From Balaenoptera acutorostrata (Eukaryota; Chordata; Mammalia; Artiodactyla; Balaenopteridae): 64,000 bases of DNA. Below, piece by piece: positions 46,586 to 56,965 of this stretch. The stretch is taken from the NCBI RefSeq assembly GCF_949987535.1, contig NC_080078.1, positions 48,944,207 through 49,008,206 of the forward strand. Reading direction: 5' to 3'. The notes under the pieces are model-generated. The model did no database searches. It had not been told where the DNA came from and worked only from the letters and a program-made list of their open reading frames with translations. The position numbers and the translations under genes were made by a program. Numbering within the stretch: the first letter of the stretch is position 1; every line of letters starts with the position of its first letter.

Positions 46586-47604
46586 TTTTTGTCTTTTTCT
46601 TTTTTGAGACATTTGTTGGAATTCTGTTAGGAAGGTCAGACTTTTAATGGGTTCTGAGTTAAACAAAAACTGATATTGGAGTAGAAATTGCTTCATTTCT
46701 AATTGAATTAAACATATTCCAGTAACCATTGGGAGCTGGCGGCCAGAGTTGTACATTGGATAGCCTGTCTACTTCAGTTCCTTTCCCAGTCCAGCAGAAC
46801 TTTGGGGCCAGTATTTTTGGAGTTTATTGAGATGACATGGTTTGCTAAATAGAAAAATTTCCGATAGTCTCTGAGGGATGGTAGATTGCTCAAGAAATTG
46901 CATATTGATTCATCTTCCACATTTTATTTTTTTCAGACAAGCTTGAGAAGCAGTGTTTTTAAATCTCTCACATATATTAAGAGTGCCTATTACATCAAAC
47001 CTTATTCATTGTAAAATGTAGATGTTCTAACTTGTTATTCATGAAGAAAAATGCATCTGATGACAGTGAGTCAGAGTAAGTTTTATAGCTCATACTGCTT
47101 GGATATGGTTTCATTTGAACTGAAGCTTTGAATTTTCCAAAGCCTGAGTTTTCACACAACTATGTTTGTGGGACAAGTGGGCCCAAGCTCATTTCATGGC
47201 TAGGCCAGACCTCATGGCAGGTATAGACTGGCAGATGAACTGCTAATCATTTAAATTGACTTCGTCATCCGACGCAGGAATAAATAGTAACCTATGTCAG
47301 AGAAATAACCAAAGTCAAATAAAGGTAATTGATGCAGATCCTTGTGAAGTCGTTGGAAGAAAATCCATCCTCAGGGATGGAGCTACCACCTAAAACAAAA
47401 ACAAAAACAGGCATTTTAATCCAGTTATTTAATTAACCTCAGCACTCTTTTGTAATCAAAATTTATGAATGTATGTAAACATTTTAATACAACAGCATAT
47501 ATATGTGATTTAAAATTATTTGTCCTTTAAATAAAATGACATATAATAAAAATTAAATGAACTCTTTTTAACCAGGAATTAAAGGAAGTTAAAATACCAT
47601 ATTG

Positions 47605-48275
47605 CAGTGCTTCACAGACCATTTCTGGTGTGAAGGACCAACTTAAAAATTTTTTTCAATCCTTTGTTGACCATTTCTTTTGTAAAATGAAAAAAACAAA
47701 ACAAAAAACCATAAAACCTCAAAACAAAACAGAAGTATGGAACTGTGAATGAAAGATAAAAGTAAAAGCTTATATTTTTATTAGATGTAGCAGATAAAAT
47801 TGTTTCAAAAATATAATTATAAACAAAACATGAGGAAATAGAAAGAATTGCAAAAACTGTACACATTGTTTATTGAAAATGTGCACGTAGATGTAGAGAA
47901 CGGACATGTGGACACAGGTGGGGAAGGGGAGGGTGGGATGAATTGGGAGATTGGGTTTAACATAAATACACTACCGTGTGTAAAGTAGATAGCTAGTGGG
48001 AACTTGCTGTATAGCACAGGGAACTCAGCTCAGTGCTCTGTGACAACCTAGATTCGTGGGATGGGGCCTGGGGTGGGAGGGAGATCCAAGAGGGAGGGGA
48101 TATATGTATACATATAGCTGATTCACTTAATTGTACAGCGGAAACTAACACAGCATTGTGAAGCAATTTTACTCCAATAAAGAAAAAATAAGGCAATTAG
48201 TATATGAATAAAATAATAATCTCTTGCAGACTGGTAACAAGCACTGGTCTGCAGACCACACTTTGAGTAACACTG
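47605..48275. mobile_element. hAT-like MITE interrupted by L1
   Basis: Left end CAGTGCTTCACAGACC (47605) and right end CTGCAGACCACACTTTGAGTAACACTG (ending 48275) form imperfect terminal inverted repeats of a hAT element. An L1 3' UTR separates them. No clear 8-bp duplication was found. Confidence 0.6.
47879..48190 (+). mobile_element. L1 3' UTR end, sense, nested
   Basis: GGGATGAATTGGGAGATTGGG, CTAGTGGGAACTTGCTGTATAG and the terminal TTTTACTCCAATAAAGAAAAA belong to cetartiodactyl L1. It is 5'-truncated. Confidence 0.93.
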
Positions 48276-48837
48276 TTCTTTTGGACTAGTTGGCTAAGTC
48301 ACTCTTTATGTTACTATTTATGTTTTCTATTAGAAAAGACTTGTGCTCCTCCTTCCCCATTTCTCAATTTAGAATAAGGTATACATTTTTACCTAACAGT
48401 GTGAATCTAGGTGTTTACGTAGTTTCAACCACATGACTCTGGGATTTTCTTCAAATCTCTGTCGAGTTTTAGATGATCCACTTTTCCCCAGTCTGAAGTG
48501 TGTCCTGCCATCGTTATTGTTATTAAGCCAAGATTGCTAGAAGCTTGTGAATTTGTGAGAAAAATTGGAAACTTTGTGGTTTAAGTTGCTTGTAATTTGT
48601 TTTATTAAGTTTTGTATTTTATCATTTATCTTTTGAGAACCTCAGAAATTACGCTTTCATGAAAATTAACAAGTATATGCGCAAGTGTTATTTTAATTTC
48701 TTGGTTTAGTCATATAATTTTGTTAGCATTTGTCTTTTGATTGAGCTGTAAGTATTACTCTGTTTTTCTTAAGCGGTTCTTCACAGGCAGATGTAAATCT
48801 GTATGTTGCTTCATTTATTTAAGCAAGCAGCAATCTA

Positions 48838-49020
48838 TAGCTCTTAAATGTTCTCACCACACACAAAAAATTGTAATTATGTGAGGTGATGGATGTGTTA
48901 ACTAACCTTGTTGAGGCAGTCATTTTGCAGTATATACATGTATCAAGTCATCATGTTGTACCCCTTAAACTTATACACTGGTGTATGTCAATTATATCTC
49001 AATAAACCTGTAGAAAAAAT
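48838..49020 (+). mobile_element. 5'-truncated L1 3' end, 183 bp, sense
   Basis: GTGAGGTGATGGATGTGTTAAC and the terminal TATATCTCAATAAACCTGTAG. Perfect 13-bp direct repeats AAGCAGCAATCTA lie at 48825-48837 and 49021-49033. Confidence 0.92.
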
Positions 49021-49423
49021 AAGCAGCAATCTAGGCTTTATATCAAGGCTCAGTGATGTTGCCAGCACTGCCTGTGGTTCTAGAATGTCCCAGAGGTTAT
49101 TAGCATTTGGTTTGGAGGGAGTAGAAAGTGATATTTAAGTTATGTTGTGGCTTTCTTCAATGTAGATAAAATGAAAGATAAAATATCTTTGGACTCAATA
49201 TGAAGTCTTTTTACAACAGTTCTTTTGTTTATGTGACTTCAAGCAAGTGCTGTCAGTGGGCAGAGAGATTTAAATTCTAACCTTTGTGTATTCTTTGTAT
49301 TACCCAGTTAAATAACTAAAATTAGGTTTTTTTTTTTTTTGAAAGTTATCTGTGCACAAGTTTGTATGTCACGTGTGTGTTAGTGGAAAGAAATGCAAAC
49401 CCTCTTTGCCTGTTTTCCTTTAG

Positions 49424-49497
49424 AGTAATTCCTCTCCTGCAGTTACTTTTGGATGGAAGTATGCTCTTTTCCCAGTAGAAGATGGTAATCTTGGAGA
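49424..49497 (+). other. TASP1: TASP1 exon 2, 5' UTR part
   Basis: The left boundary is ambiguous. Acceptors end at 49423 (strongest tract), 49442 (TCCTCTCCTGCAG) or 49475 (CTCTTTTCCCAG). With the leftmost one, the leader contains ATGs at 49453, 49461 and 49482. The first two head short ORFs; the third overlaps the main start out of frame. Confidence 0.6.
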
Positions 49498-49642
49498 ATG
49501 ACCATGGAGAAGGGGATGAGTTCTGGAGAAGGACTACCTTCCAGATCATCTCAGGTTTCAGCTGTTAAAATAACAGCTAAAGAGTTGGAAACAAAGCAGC
49601 CCCATAAAGAGAAGCGAGGGGGCTTTGTGTTGGTGCATGCAG
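49498..49642 (+). CDS. TASP1: Taspase 1, coding exon 2 (residues 1-48)
   Basis: Encodes the N-terminus of taspase 1, an N-terminal-nucleophile threonine endopeptidase of the asparaginase_2 family. It cleaves KMT2A/MLL-type proteins and TFIIA after its proenzyme splits itself at an Asp-Thr bond. The 145 bases give 48 codons plus one base, starting MTMEKGMSSGEGLPSRSS and ending RGGFVLVHA; the GGFVLVHAGAG stretch (from residue 41) begins the conserved family core. The start at 49498 has A at -3; the second ATG at 49504 sits in ACCATGG, an optimal context, so some initiation at residue 3 is likely. The donor GTAAGC follows at 49643. Splicing in phase 1 joins the terminal G to GT in exon 3 (Gly49). 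Identification is by recall of the human protein, which differs at a few residues (for example Val at 23). The exon has no catalytic residue. Confidence 0.96.
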
Positions 49643-50029
49643 GTAAGCTGTAAGTGGGTGAGTTGGAAGATGAAAATAATGTTTTTTTCCCTTGCCTTGA
49701 AGTACACCAGGAATTGAATTTCATATCTGGAGGAGGCAAACTGCCAGAGGAGCTGGAACCAAAGAGATTGACTTCAATAGAGTGAGGGCCTCCCCCTAGC
49801 TTCCCACTTAGAAGATCTTATAATGATGGCTCTTCCTTTGTCTCTTTCACTCACCTACTCTATTACTTACTTTTACCCCATATTTAGGTATTGTTAAAAC
49901 CAGACACAGTAATTGTTTAAACTCTGGTTTGTGTTTTTAAAAATAATGCTGCTGAAAAAATTTTATTGACCCCATTTTTGACTTTGTCCATCTTAGAGTA
50001 TAATTTACACAGTCTTAGAGCTAGTTTGC

Positions 50030-50180
50030 CTTTTTAATATTATAAAAGAGGAACCTTAAAACCAGAGAGATTAAGTGGCTTCAGCCACATGGCTAGTTCG
50101 TACAAGAGCCAGGCTGACACCCTGAAGTGAGCCCTTAAGTCCCAGTCTAGTGTTCTTGGCACTCTATCAGCCTGTAATGT
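50030..50180 (-). mobile_element. MIR SINE, antisense
   Basis: AGAGGAACCTTAAAACCAGAG, GATTAAGTGGCTTCAGCCAC and AGTGTTCTTGGCACTC match diverged reverse-complement MIR. Confidence 0.6.
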
Positions 50181-51192
50181 CTACTTCAGAGTACCTTGAA
50201 GACAGACACAGTGAGTTCAACCCCTGAGTCCCCATCATCGAAGCCCCTAGGGTTTCTAAGCAGTGCAGCCCTACCTAGGTCTTTTTTTTTTCCCTCCTTT
50301 TTCTTTAGTCATTTTTATTTGCCTGCATTTAGCGTCTAAAGTTCATGACCTCTGTGAAGGAAGAAGGAATGGCTGGGTCTCCTTTTAACTTTCCTCAGAC
50401 AGTCAAGCAGGATGGCAGCAAGATTAGCTTTGATATGGGGTGAGGAGTGGAATTGTTTCTTCTTGTCAAACTGGTGTTCTTCCTGGTCATTAACTTTTGG
50501 ATATATCTAAACTGCACAGCCAACTCGGGAAGCCTTATAGAATCGAATCCAGAAGAATCTAAAAACGAAACAAAAATCAGGTTCAATTTCCTTTTCTTTC
50601 AAATGATTTTTCAAAGAAGTGAGGTAAATTTATAGAAACAACTCAGATTCCTAGCCCAGTGTTCTTTCTACTACACCATGGTGGTGGTGCATCTTTCACA
50701 GTACCCAGTGAGTTATTTCATTCAGAATGAGTATTTGAAAAATGTCCAAGAAAGGCGTGAGATGTGTAAAAGCAACAACATGGAGCTTTTGATTACTTGG
50801 AAAGGTTTCCTTTCTATGACAGTCATTGCGGCCTCCCCACTGTCTCAGACACACACCTGATGGCAGTGGCTGTTAGACAAAGTTGGTGCCGGGGACCAGT
50901 TGTAATAGGAGGAAATCTGGGTTATGACAGGAAATTGTATGGATGAAGGGTGACCTTCCCCTTCTAAATTATTAGAAGTTCAGATAGAGTGATTGATTAT
51001 GCAGCATTATATATCTTGTACATTTAAGGGACAAAATTTCAATTCCAGTGTAGAGATTTTAAAAGTGTTTTTTTTTTTAGCACTAAAGGAGACTTGCCCA
51101 TGTTTTAGTCATTTGAGTAGTAGATTCTTGCTTTTCCCCAGATCTGTATACTACCTATATTTTACCTAATATTAAAAAAGATAAACACTTTT

Positions 51193-51501
51193 TTTTTTAA
51201 TAAGGAAGTTTTAAATTATTTATTTATTTATTTATTTATGGCTGTGTTGGATCTTCGTTTCTGTGCGAGGGCTTTCTCTAGTTGCAGCAAGTGGGGGCCA
51301 CTCTTCATCGCGGTGCGCGGGCCTCTCACTGTTGCGGCCTCTCTTGTTGCGGAGCACAGGCTCCAGACGCGCAGGCTCAGTAACTGTGGCTCACGGGCCT
51401 AGTTGCTCCGTGGCATGTGGGATCTTCCCAGACCAGGGCTCGAACCCGTGTCCCCTGCATTGGCAGGCAGATTCCCAACCACTGCGCCACCAGGGAAGCC
51501 C
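51193..51501 (-). mobile_element. CHR-1-like SINE, antisense, extended tail
   Basis: GGCTGTGTTGGATCTTCG to GCGCCACCAGGGAAGCCC. Perfect 15-bp direct repeats AAGATAAACACTTTT lie at 51178-51192 and 51502-51516. Between the T-run (51189-51198) and the (TTTA)n tail (from about 51,216) lie roughly 17 bases including AATAAGGAAG that do not look like SINE tail. Confidence 0.94.
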
Positions 51502-52145
51502 AAGATAAACACTTTTAAACCTTAAAATTTTAAAGATGAAACTTATCTTTAATTAAGTGGAATGTTGGTGTCACGTGCGCGAAGAGAAAATAAACACAGT
51601 GCAAAAAAAATCCCAATGTGATTAAATTTTAGTTAGGTTCTGTTGCTTGTCAGCTGCTTAGATCCTAAGCTTACCTTTCCTTTGTTAAGTAGAGGAATTA
51701 GCAAGTGTTATTCAGATATTAAACCATGCTGAGATGGTTTCCCTATTCTAAGTAGAGGATTGATATGTTAATGCTATTAGTGCTGTTATCCACACACTAA
51801 AGTTATCTATTTGGCTATAGTATCCTATGTTTTGGGAAACACTGCTGAAAGTTTGGGGCCTGCTAAGACAACAGACCTGGGATCATTTATTAGAGAACCA
51901 TGAAGAGAGTCCTGTTAAATATTGGCGCAGGTTCTGTGAAGTTTCAGAGTTTGCTTAAGAAATGGGACTAGCATTTGGGTGTATTATGGATTCGTGTTGT
52001 TTGGGTATCTTTTCTGTTCTCTTGGGTCCCTTAACCATAGCTTCTTGGGCTAGTTTTTTCTCTGCCCTGATGAAAGGTGGGTTAAGTTTGTGTCATAGTC
52101 TGCAGTCTCACAGGAGAAGCCCTGAGGCTTAGAGATATAGTTCTT

Positions 52146-52234
52146 TTTTTTTTTTTTTAACATCTTTATTGGAGTATAATTGCTTTACAATGGTGTGTTA
52201 GTTTCTGCTTCATAACAAAGTGAATCAGCTATAC
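52146..52234 (-). mobile_element. 89-bp L1 3' end insertion, antisense
   Basis: Poly-T plus AACATCTTTATTGGAGTATA and GTGTGTTAGTTTCTGC, the extreme L1 3' end. Direct repeats AGAGAT(A/G)TAGTTCTT at 52131-52145 and 52235-52249 bound it, so it is a complete, severely 5'-truncated insertion. Confidence 0.92.
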
Positions 52235-53082
52235 AGAGATGTAGTTCTTTAACCTTCCCTACTTTGGACCCCTCTGGGGCCCAGCAGGGGGCTGGGTTGG
52301 GGGCTGAGGGGGAGGTTCAGAAAAAGTTAAAGAACATTGATTAAGGGCTCTTGTCTTGGTTTCTTTCTTGTTTAGATTATTCCCAAATCCCTAACTAAGC
52401 AAGTTTTACTCCTTTTAGGGAAACAAATTTCAGAGCCATTCTCTTGAAGTTGCTGGGTGTTCGATTAAGAGACAGGGACCACCAGGATTTTTGGTAGGCA
52501 GTTGTGAATATACTATCACTGAGATTTCAGAGACACCCTGAGCTACATTCCAGGGGCGAGAGGATGGAAAAGTTTGGGTAGGAATGGTGATATTGGTGGT
52601 GGTTGTTGACAGGTGGGATATAACACCCCTCAACTTCAAGTATTATTCAGAAACTACCTAGTTTTCTGAAGTCACTCTTAAGAATTCTGGCAGGGACTTT
52701 CCAAAGGTCAACAGAGAGGAACTTAGCGGGACTCTGTCCTTGACACTGCCTGGGTTATCAACTCCAGCTAAAAAAACTCCTAACTTTGGAGAAGTTTTCT
52801 TCGAAAGGAGAGGTGACCTTGGCGAAGCTGCTCTGGGGACATAAGCTATTTCTGGTGCCTCTAGTAGGAAAATAACTTTTGAAAGAGGAGATAAGACATG
52901 GTATTAAAAAGGCTTATGGTGGAGAAAGAGAAGCTGTTAGGTTTTTAAGACTTCATACACTTAGGACAATAGTTTTATTGTCACTAGGAGAGCATCAGTT
53001 TATATGAGCTATTTATATAATATAAGCAAGGTCTCTGATATCTTAATGACAGTTAACAATTGATTGTTTTTTTTCACTACAG

Positions 53083-53150
53083 GTGCAGGTTATCATTCTG
53101 AATCCAAAGCCAAGGAATATAAACACGTATGCAAACGAGCTTGTCAAAAG
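53083..53150 (+). CDS. TASP1: Taspase 1, coding exon 3 (residues 49-71)
   Basis: 68 bases between CACTACAG and the donor GTATGAAG. With the G carried from exon 2 they encode 23 residues reading GAGYHSESKAKEYKH then VCKRACQK. This is the conserved start of the asparaginase_2-type domain in taspase 1, and the match to the human protein is apparently complete. The exon ends on a codon boundary (phase 0). No active-site residue is present; the autocleavage threonine lies near residue 234, outside the window. Confidence 0.96.
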
Positions 53151-54870
53151 GTATGAAGAGAATGTATTCTGTCTGATTGAAACAGTTTAGTTTTGACCAA
53201 AAGCAGCTTTACCTTGAAATTCAAAATTTTAAGGTTTGATTTATAAGACAGTCTTTGGTTTGGACCGCAAAATAATTTTGCTTGTATTTGTGGGGTCTTT
53301 TTTTGTTTTGTTTTGTGTTTTTTATTCTCCAAATCATGTTTAGATCTTTTCCTTCCTTTCCCAGATCAAAGTCTGTATTTTTGGAGTTGTGGGCACATAA
53401 TCATATATCTTTTAATCTTTGAAATGGCATTGAGCTCTATAGAAGGAGTACGGAAAACAGCTCAAAGGAAACCAATGTGTCTTTCTATGAAGGGAAGAAA
53501 AAAATAATAAAAAAAAATTAAAATGGGTGTTCTTCTTAGGGAGATTATCCTGTACTTTTACTTCTGTTTTTCCATCACGTAATTTTTATTATAGCAAATT
53601 CATTGTCATTCCTGAGTTTAACTTTGCCCTTGTACTCAGTTGTGCTTTTTTTTTTTTTTTTTTCATCTTTGGTTTTTGAGGTTTTGCTAAATTGTTGAAT
53701 ACTTAATGTGGAGGCAGGAATGGACTCAGAAGAAATATTGTTTGTTTTTATTTTGATCCTGACTGTATACTCTTGTAGGCAAACCTTCCATTACTTTTTA
53801 TGCAAATAGAATGTTAATTGGACATTGCATATCAAGTAAATAGGGGTCTCTCAGCTCTTTTCATTTATATTTACGTACCATTTAAAGAAGATTATACTTT
53901 ATTAGCGATCCAAGATTTTTCTTATGAATGAAATCTCATAAATGAATAAGAATATTTGGTTACAGGGATTTCATTTTTTTAAAAAAATTTATAATAAAGG
54001 TAAATATTCTTTAAGCTATTTTATATTACTTTATCTTATTTTTCAAAGTGTGAAATCTTTTTGTTATCTGAGAAGAAATGGTTTATAGGAATATAGTTCT
54101 GTATATAATACATTTAGAGTGTGTAACCAGCCTCCTTAATTTATACAACAAATGAACTTCTTAAAAGTTTCATGAGGAATACAGTGCTTAGTTTTTGATC
54201 TTTGTTGACTAGATCGGAGCTTCAGTAATTCATTTAAAAATCAGTCTTCCTTCTCTTTCTTTCCTGTCTTAATTTATACCTAAGAAGCAAGGTGATTTTA
54301 GTGACCTTTACTCTCTATAGATTATATTACAAAAGAATATGGTATGTTTATCTCGATGTAGAATACCTTATAGAATCAAAAATGCTTTTGTCAAATGTAT
54401 GCTCCATCTAAGGATTCTGGAATGCCTCTGTGACTGAGAGTAACTACTTTTTATAGTTAGGGGTAGAGAGAGTAGTAATGGTGGGATGAGAAATTGTTAG
54501 CTTAGTCTGTATAAAATATGAATTCAAATTTCAAAATGGAATTCATATAATTTCTGTGGCTCTGTGAATTGCCCTGTGATGAATGAAGCCCTTTCACTTA
54601 CTAAATTTCTTGTACTTTGTATTTAGTGGCTAAATTTATTCATTGTCTTAATTTGAATAATAATAAGTGAGCCATATCATAAATTATCCTGAATAATTGC
54701 TTATTTTAAATCTAAGTTGTTTATGTCTTGAGGTATGGAATGGAACTCTAGTGATCAATTTTTATTAACTCTAAATGTCTCCTACACTTCTTCAAGCCTT
54801 TGGAAAGTTTCTGGGTATGTTTAAGAAGTTGTGGCTTTAAAATGAATAATCTTGCCCCTTGGTTTCGTAG
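53151..54870 (+). other. TASP1: TASP1 intron 3
   Basis: 1,720 bases, A+T-rich, from GTATGA to TTGGTTTCGTAG. Contains a T-run of about 20 at 53,647-53,663. No transposon is recognised in it. Confidence 0.9.
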
Positions 54871-54939
54871 GCAATTGAAAAGCTACAGGCTGGTGCCCTT
54901 GCAACAGATGCAGTGACTGCAGCCCTGGTGGAACTTGAG
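54871..54939 (+). CDS. TASP1: Taspase 1, coding exon 4 (residues 72-94)
   Basis: 69 bases, exactly 23 codons, encoding AIEKLQAGALATDAV then TAALVELE, bounded by GTTTCGTAG and the donor GTATTT. In frame with exon 3 on both sides (phase 0), and identical as far as I recall to the human protein. Residue GA-x-ATDAV is a signature region of the family. The next expected residues (DSPFTNAGMGSN) are not encoded anywhere in the remaining 9 kb that I could find, so exon 5 is beyond the right edge. The gene is therefore partial by window truncation, not broken. Confidence 0.96.
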
Positions 54940-55612
54940 GTATTTCTTTTCTCTGTTTCATTTAAAATATTTGTGAGTTTATGTTCATTATTCTTAAATG
55001 ACATGAAACTGTTGTTTAGTCAACCATCAATTATATGACCAGCGTTTCTCAACAATATTAACAAGCTATGAAAAGCCTGTGATTTTGTTAGGTTGTTCTC
55101 ATTGGAGACTTCTCCGAATAATATAAAAAAGTTGGTTAAATTCATTTTTCCCTGGTTTTGTGAGATTCATGAATACAAGTTACTGGTGATTGGATGCTTG
55201 AATTTCCTGAATATTTTCAGAAGAAAAATTCCTGAAGTTAACACCTTCTGAAAGTAATACATGTTCTGTTGTTTAGAAAACAAAAAACTCCAACTGTCTA
55301 GAAGTGTCCAAAGTGGAGGGGGAAGTTTCCTCACAAACTTAGCGGTTGGATATATATCCTGAAGCTGTGCTCTGTGAGGTGTGTCTTGTCCAGTGTGATA
55401 GGTTGGTCTCCAGTTAATCGTGGACATTGAGGAATTCATTGAGGAGGTTCTCAAGTTCGCTGTAATCCTTGCTTCTCCAGAGTGAGGGTCTCTTAATTCT
55501 CTTAACCTGGAACCCTGAGGATGAGTTTGTCCAGGGGATACTGAGGGCTTCAGAAGACTGACTTCTGTTGCTGAAACTTAGAGAAGGTAGATTAGTGTAA
55601 GTCAGTTTAGAG

Positions 55613-56344
55613 CAGCGGTCCCCAAGCTTTTTGGCACCAGGGACCAGTTTCGTGGAAGACAATTTTTCCACAGACGCAGGGAGGGGAGGGGATGGTTTTG
55701 GGATGATTCAAGCGCATTACATTTATTGTGCACTTTATTTCTATTATTATTGCATTGTAATATATAATGAAATAATTATATAACTCCCCATAATGCAGAA
55801 TCAGTGGGAGCCCTGAGCTTGTTTTCCTGCAACTAGATGGTCCCATCTGGGTGTGATGGGAGACATTGACACCCGAAGTGTGTTGCTTATGTCCAGTCTA
55901 CTCCGTAAGATGCAGCTTCATTGTCACTTGCCACTCACTTGATAGGGTTTTGATATGAGTCTGCAAGCAACTGATTTATTATGGTCTCTGTGCAGTCAAA
56001 CCTCTCTGCTAATGATAATCTGTATTTGCAGCCGCTCCCCAGCGCTAGCATCACTGCCTCAGCTCCACCTCAGATCATCAGGCATTACATTCTCATAAGG
56101 AAAGCGCAACCTAGATCCCTCGCATGCGCAGTTCACCGTAAGGTTCGCGCTCCTATGAGAATCTAATGCCACCGCTGATCTGACAGGAGGCGGAGCTCAG
56201 GTGGTAATGCGAGCGATGGGGAGCGGCTGTAAATACAGATGAAGCTTCACTCGCTCACCCACTGCTCACCTTCTGCTGTGCGGCCCGGTTCCTAACAGGC
56301 CACGGACTAGTAGCCGTCCTTGGCCCTGGGGTTGGGGACCCCTG
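55613..56344. mobile_element. hAT transposon, non-autonomous, 732 bp
   Basis: Ends CAGCGGTCCCCAAGC and GGGGTTGGGGACCCCTG form imperfect terminal inverted repeats. An exact 8-bp target duplication GTTTAGAG lies at 55605-55612 and 56345-56352, the hallmark of hAT. The right half contains a long imperfect inverted repeat, arms about 56,020-56,125 and 56,133-56,238 (CTGTATTTGCAGCCGCTCCCC pairs with GGGGAGCGGCTGTAAATACAG). No transposase frame remains. Confidence 0.93.
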
Positions 56345-56779
56345 GTTTAGAGAACAGTGAACAAATAGTTATTTGCTTGAGAAGATTACTAGGGGACTCA
56401 AATAAGACATGAAGATAAAACAGGGATGAGTTTGAGGGAGGAGGTGTTAGAGTAGACTGTCCCAAATTGACTGGATTAGGCTCTCATATCAGGGCACCTA
56501 CCCTGACAGGCCAGGCCTTGCTTTTACCTGTGAAGATTGCCCAGGAGTTTACCAGAAGTCCTAGACATGTTTTCTGTATATTCCCCTGGTTAATTGCAGA
56601 GTTACGCTTTTAATCGTGCTCTGTAGATTGTACTCTGTCTTGTTAACACTTTGAGCTTGGTCCTAGGGTATGTAGTCAAGAAAGATGAATATATATGGTG
56701 GGCACCAGTTCCACTGTAGTTTGGTCCCTGAGGTGTGTGACTTGGGGATATGTGGTCTCCTTCCTATTGAGACTGATAC

Positions 56780-56965
56780 ATCTTATATTAGCTCTACCAA
56801 TCAGTAGCCATGAGTCCCTGGGTACCTAACAGACTCTCCTTGACTCAGTTTACCCATTTATAATACGGGGATGATAATTTCTACTTTACAGTCGTGAAGA
56901 TTGAGTTAACATATGATAATCACTTAGAACGGTATAAGGCACATAGTAAACACTTTGTAACTGTT
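56780..56965 (+). mobile_element. MIR SINE fragment, sense
   Basis: CTTGACTCAGTTTACCCATT, ATAATACGGGGATGATAATT, CACTTAGAACGGTATAAGGC and ACATAGTAAACACTTTG follow the MIR 3' half. Confidence 0.75.

Larger units (their letters stand above)
41173..49423 (+). other. TASP1: TASP1 intron 1
   Basis: About 8.2 kb from donor GTGAGT (41173) to an acceptor with a long pyrimidine tract ending TTCCTTTAG at 49423. It holds SINEs at 42,003, 45,033 and 46,143, antisense old L1 at 42,240-43,600 and 45,500-46,560, a composite hAT/L1 at 47,605-48,275 and a short L1 at 48,838. The parts 41,560-42,002, 43,761-44,214, 46,586-47,604 and 48,276-48,824 show nothing recognised. Confidence 0.65.
49643..53082 (+). other. 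TASP1: TASP1 intron 2
   Basis: 3,440 bases, GT at 49643 and AG at 53081-53082 after TTTTTTTTCACTACAG. Contains a MIR near 50,030, a SINE at 51,193 and a tiny L1 at 52,146. The remaining sequence (49,740-50,020, 50,200-51,170, 51,520-52,130, 52,250-53,060) shows no recognised feature. Confidence 0.9.
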
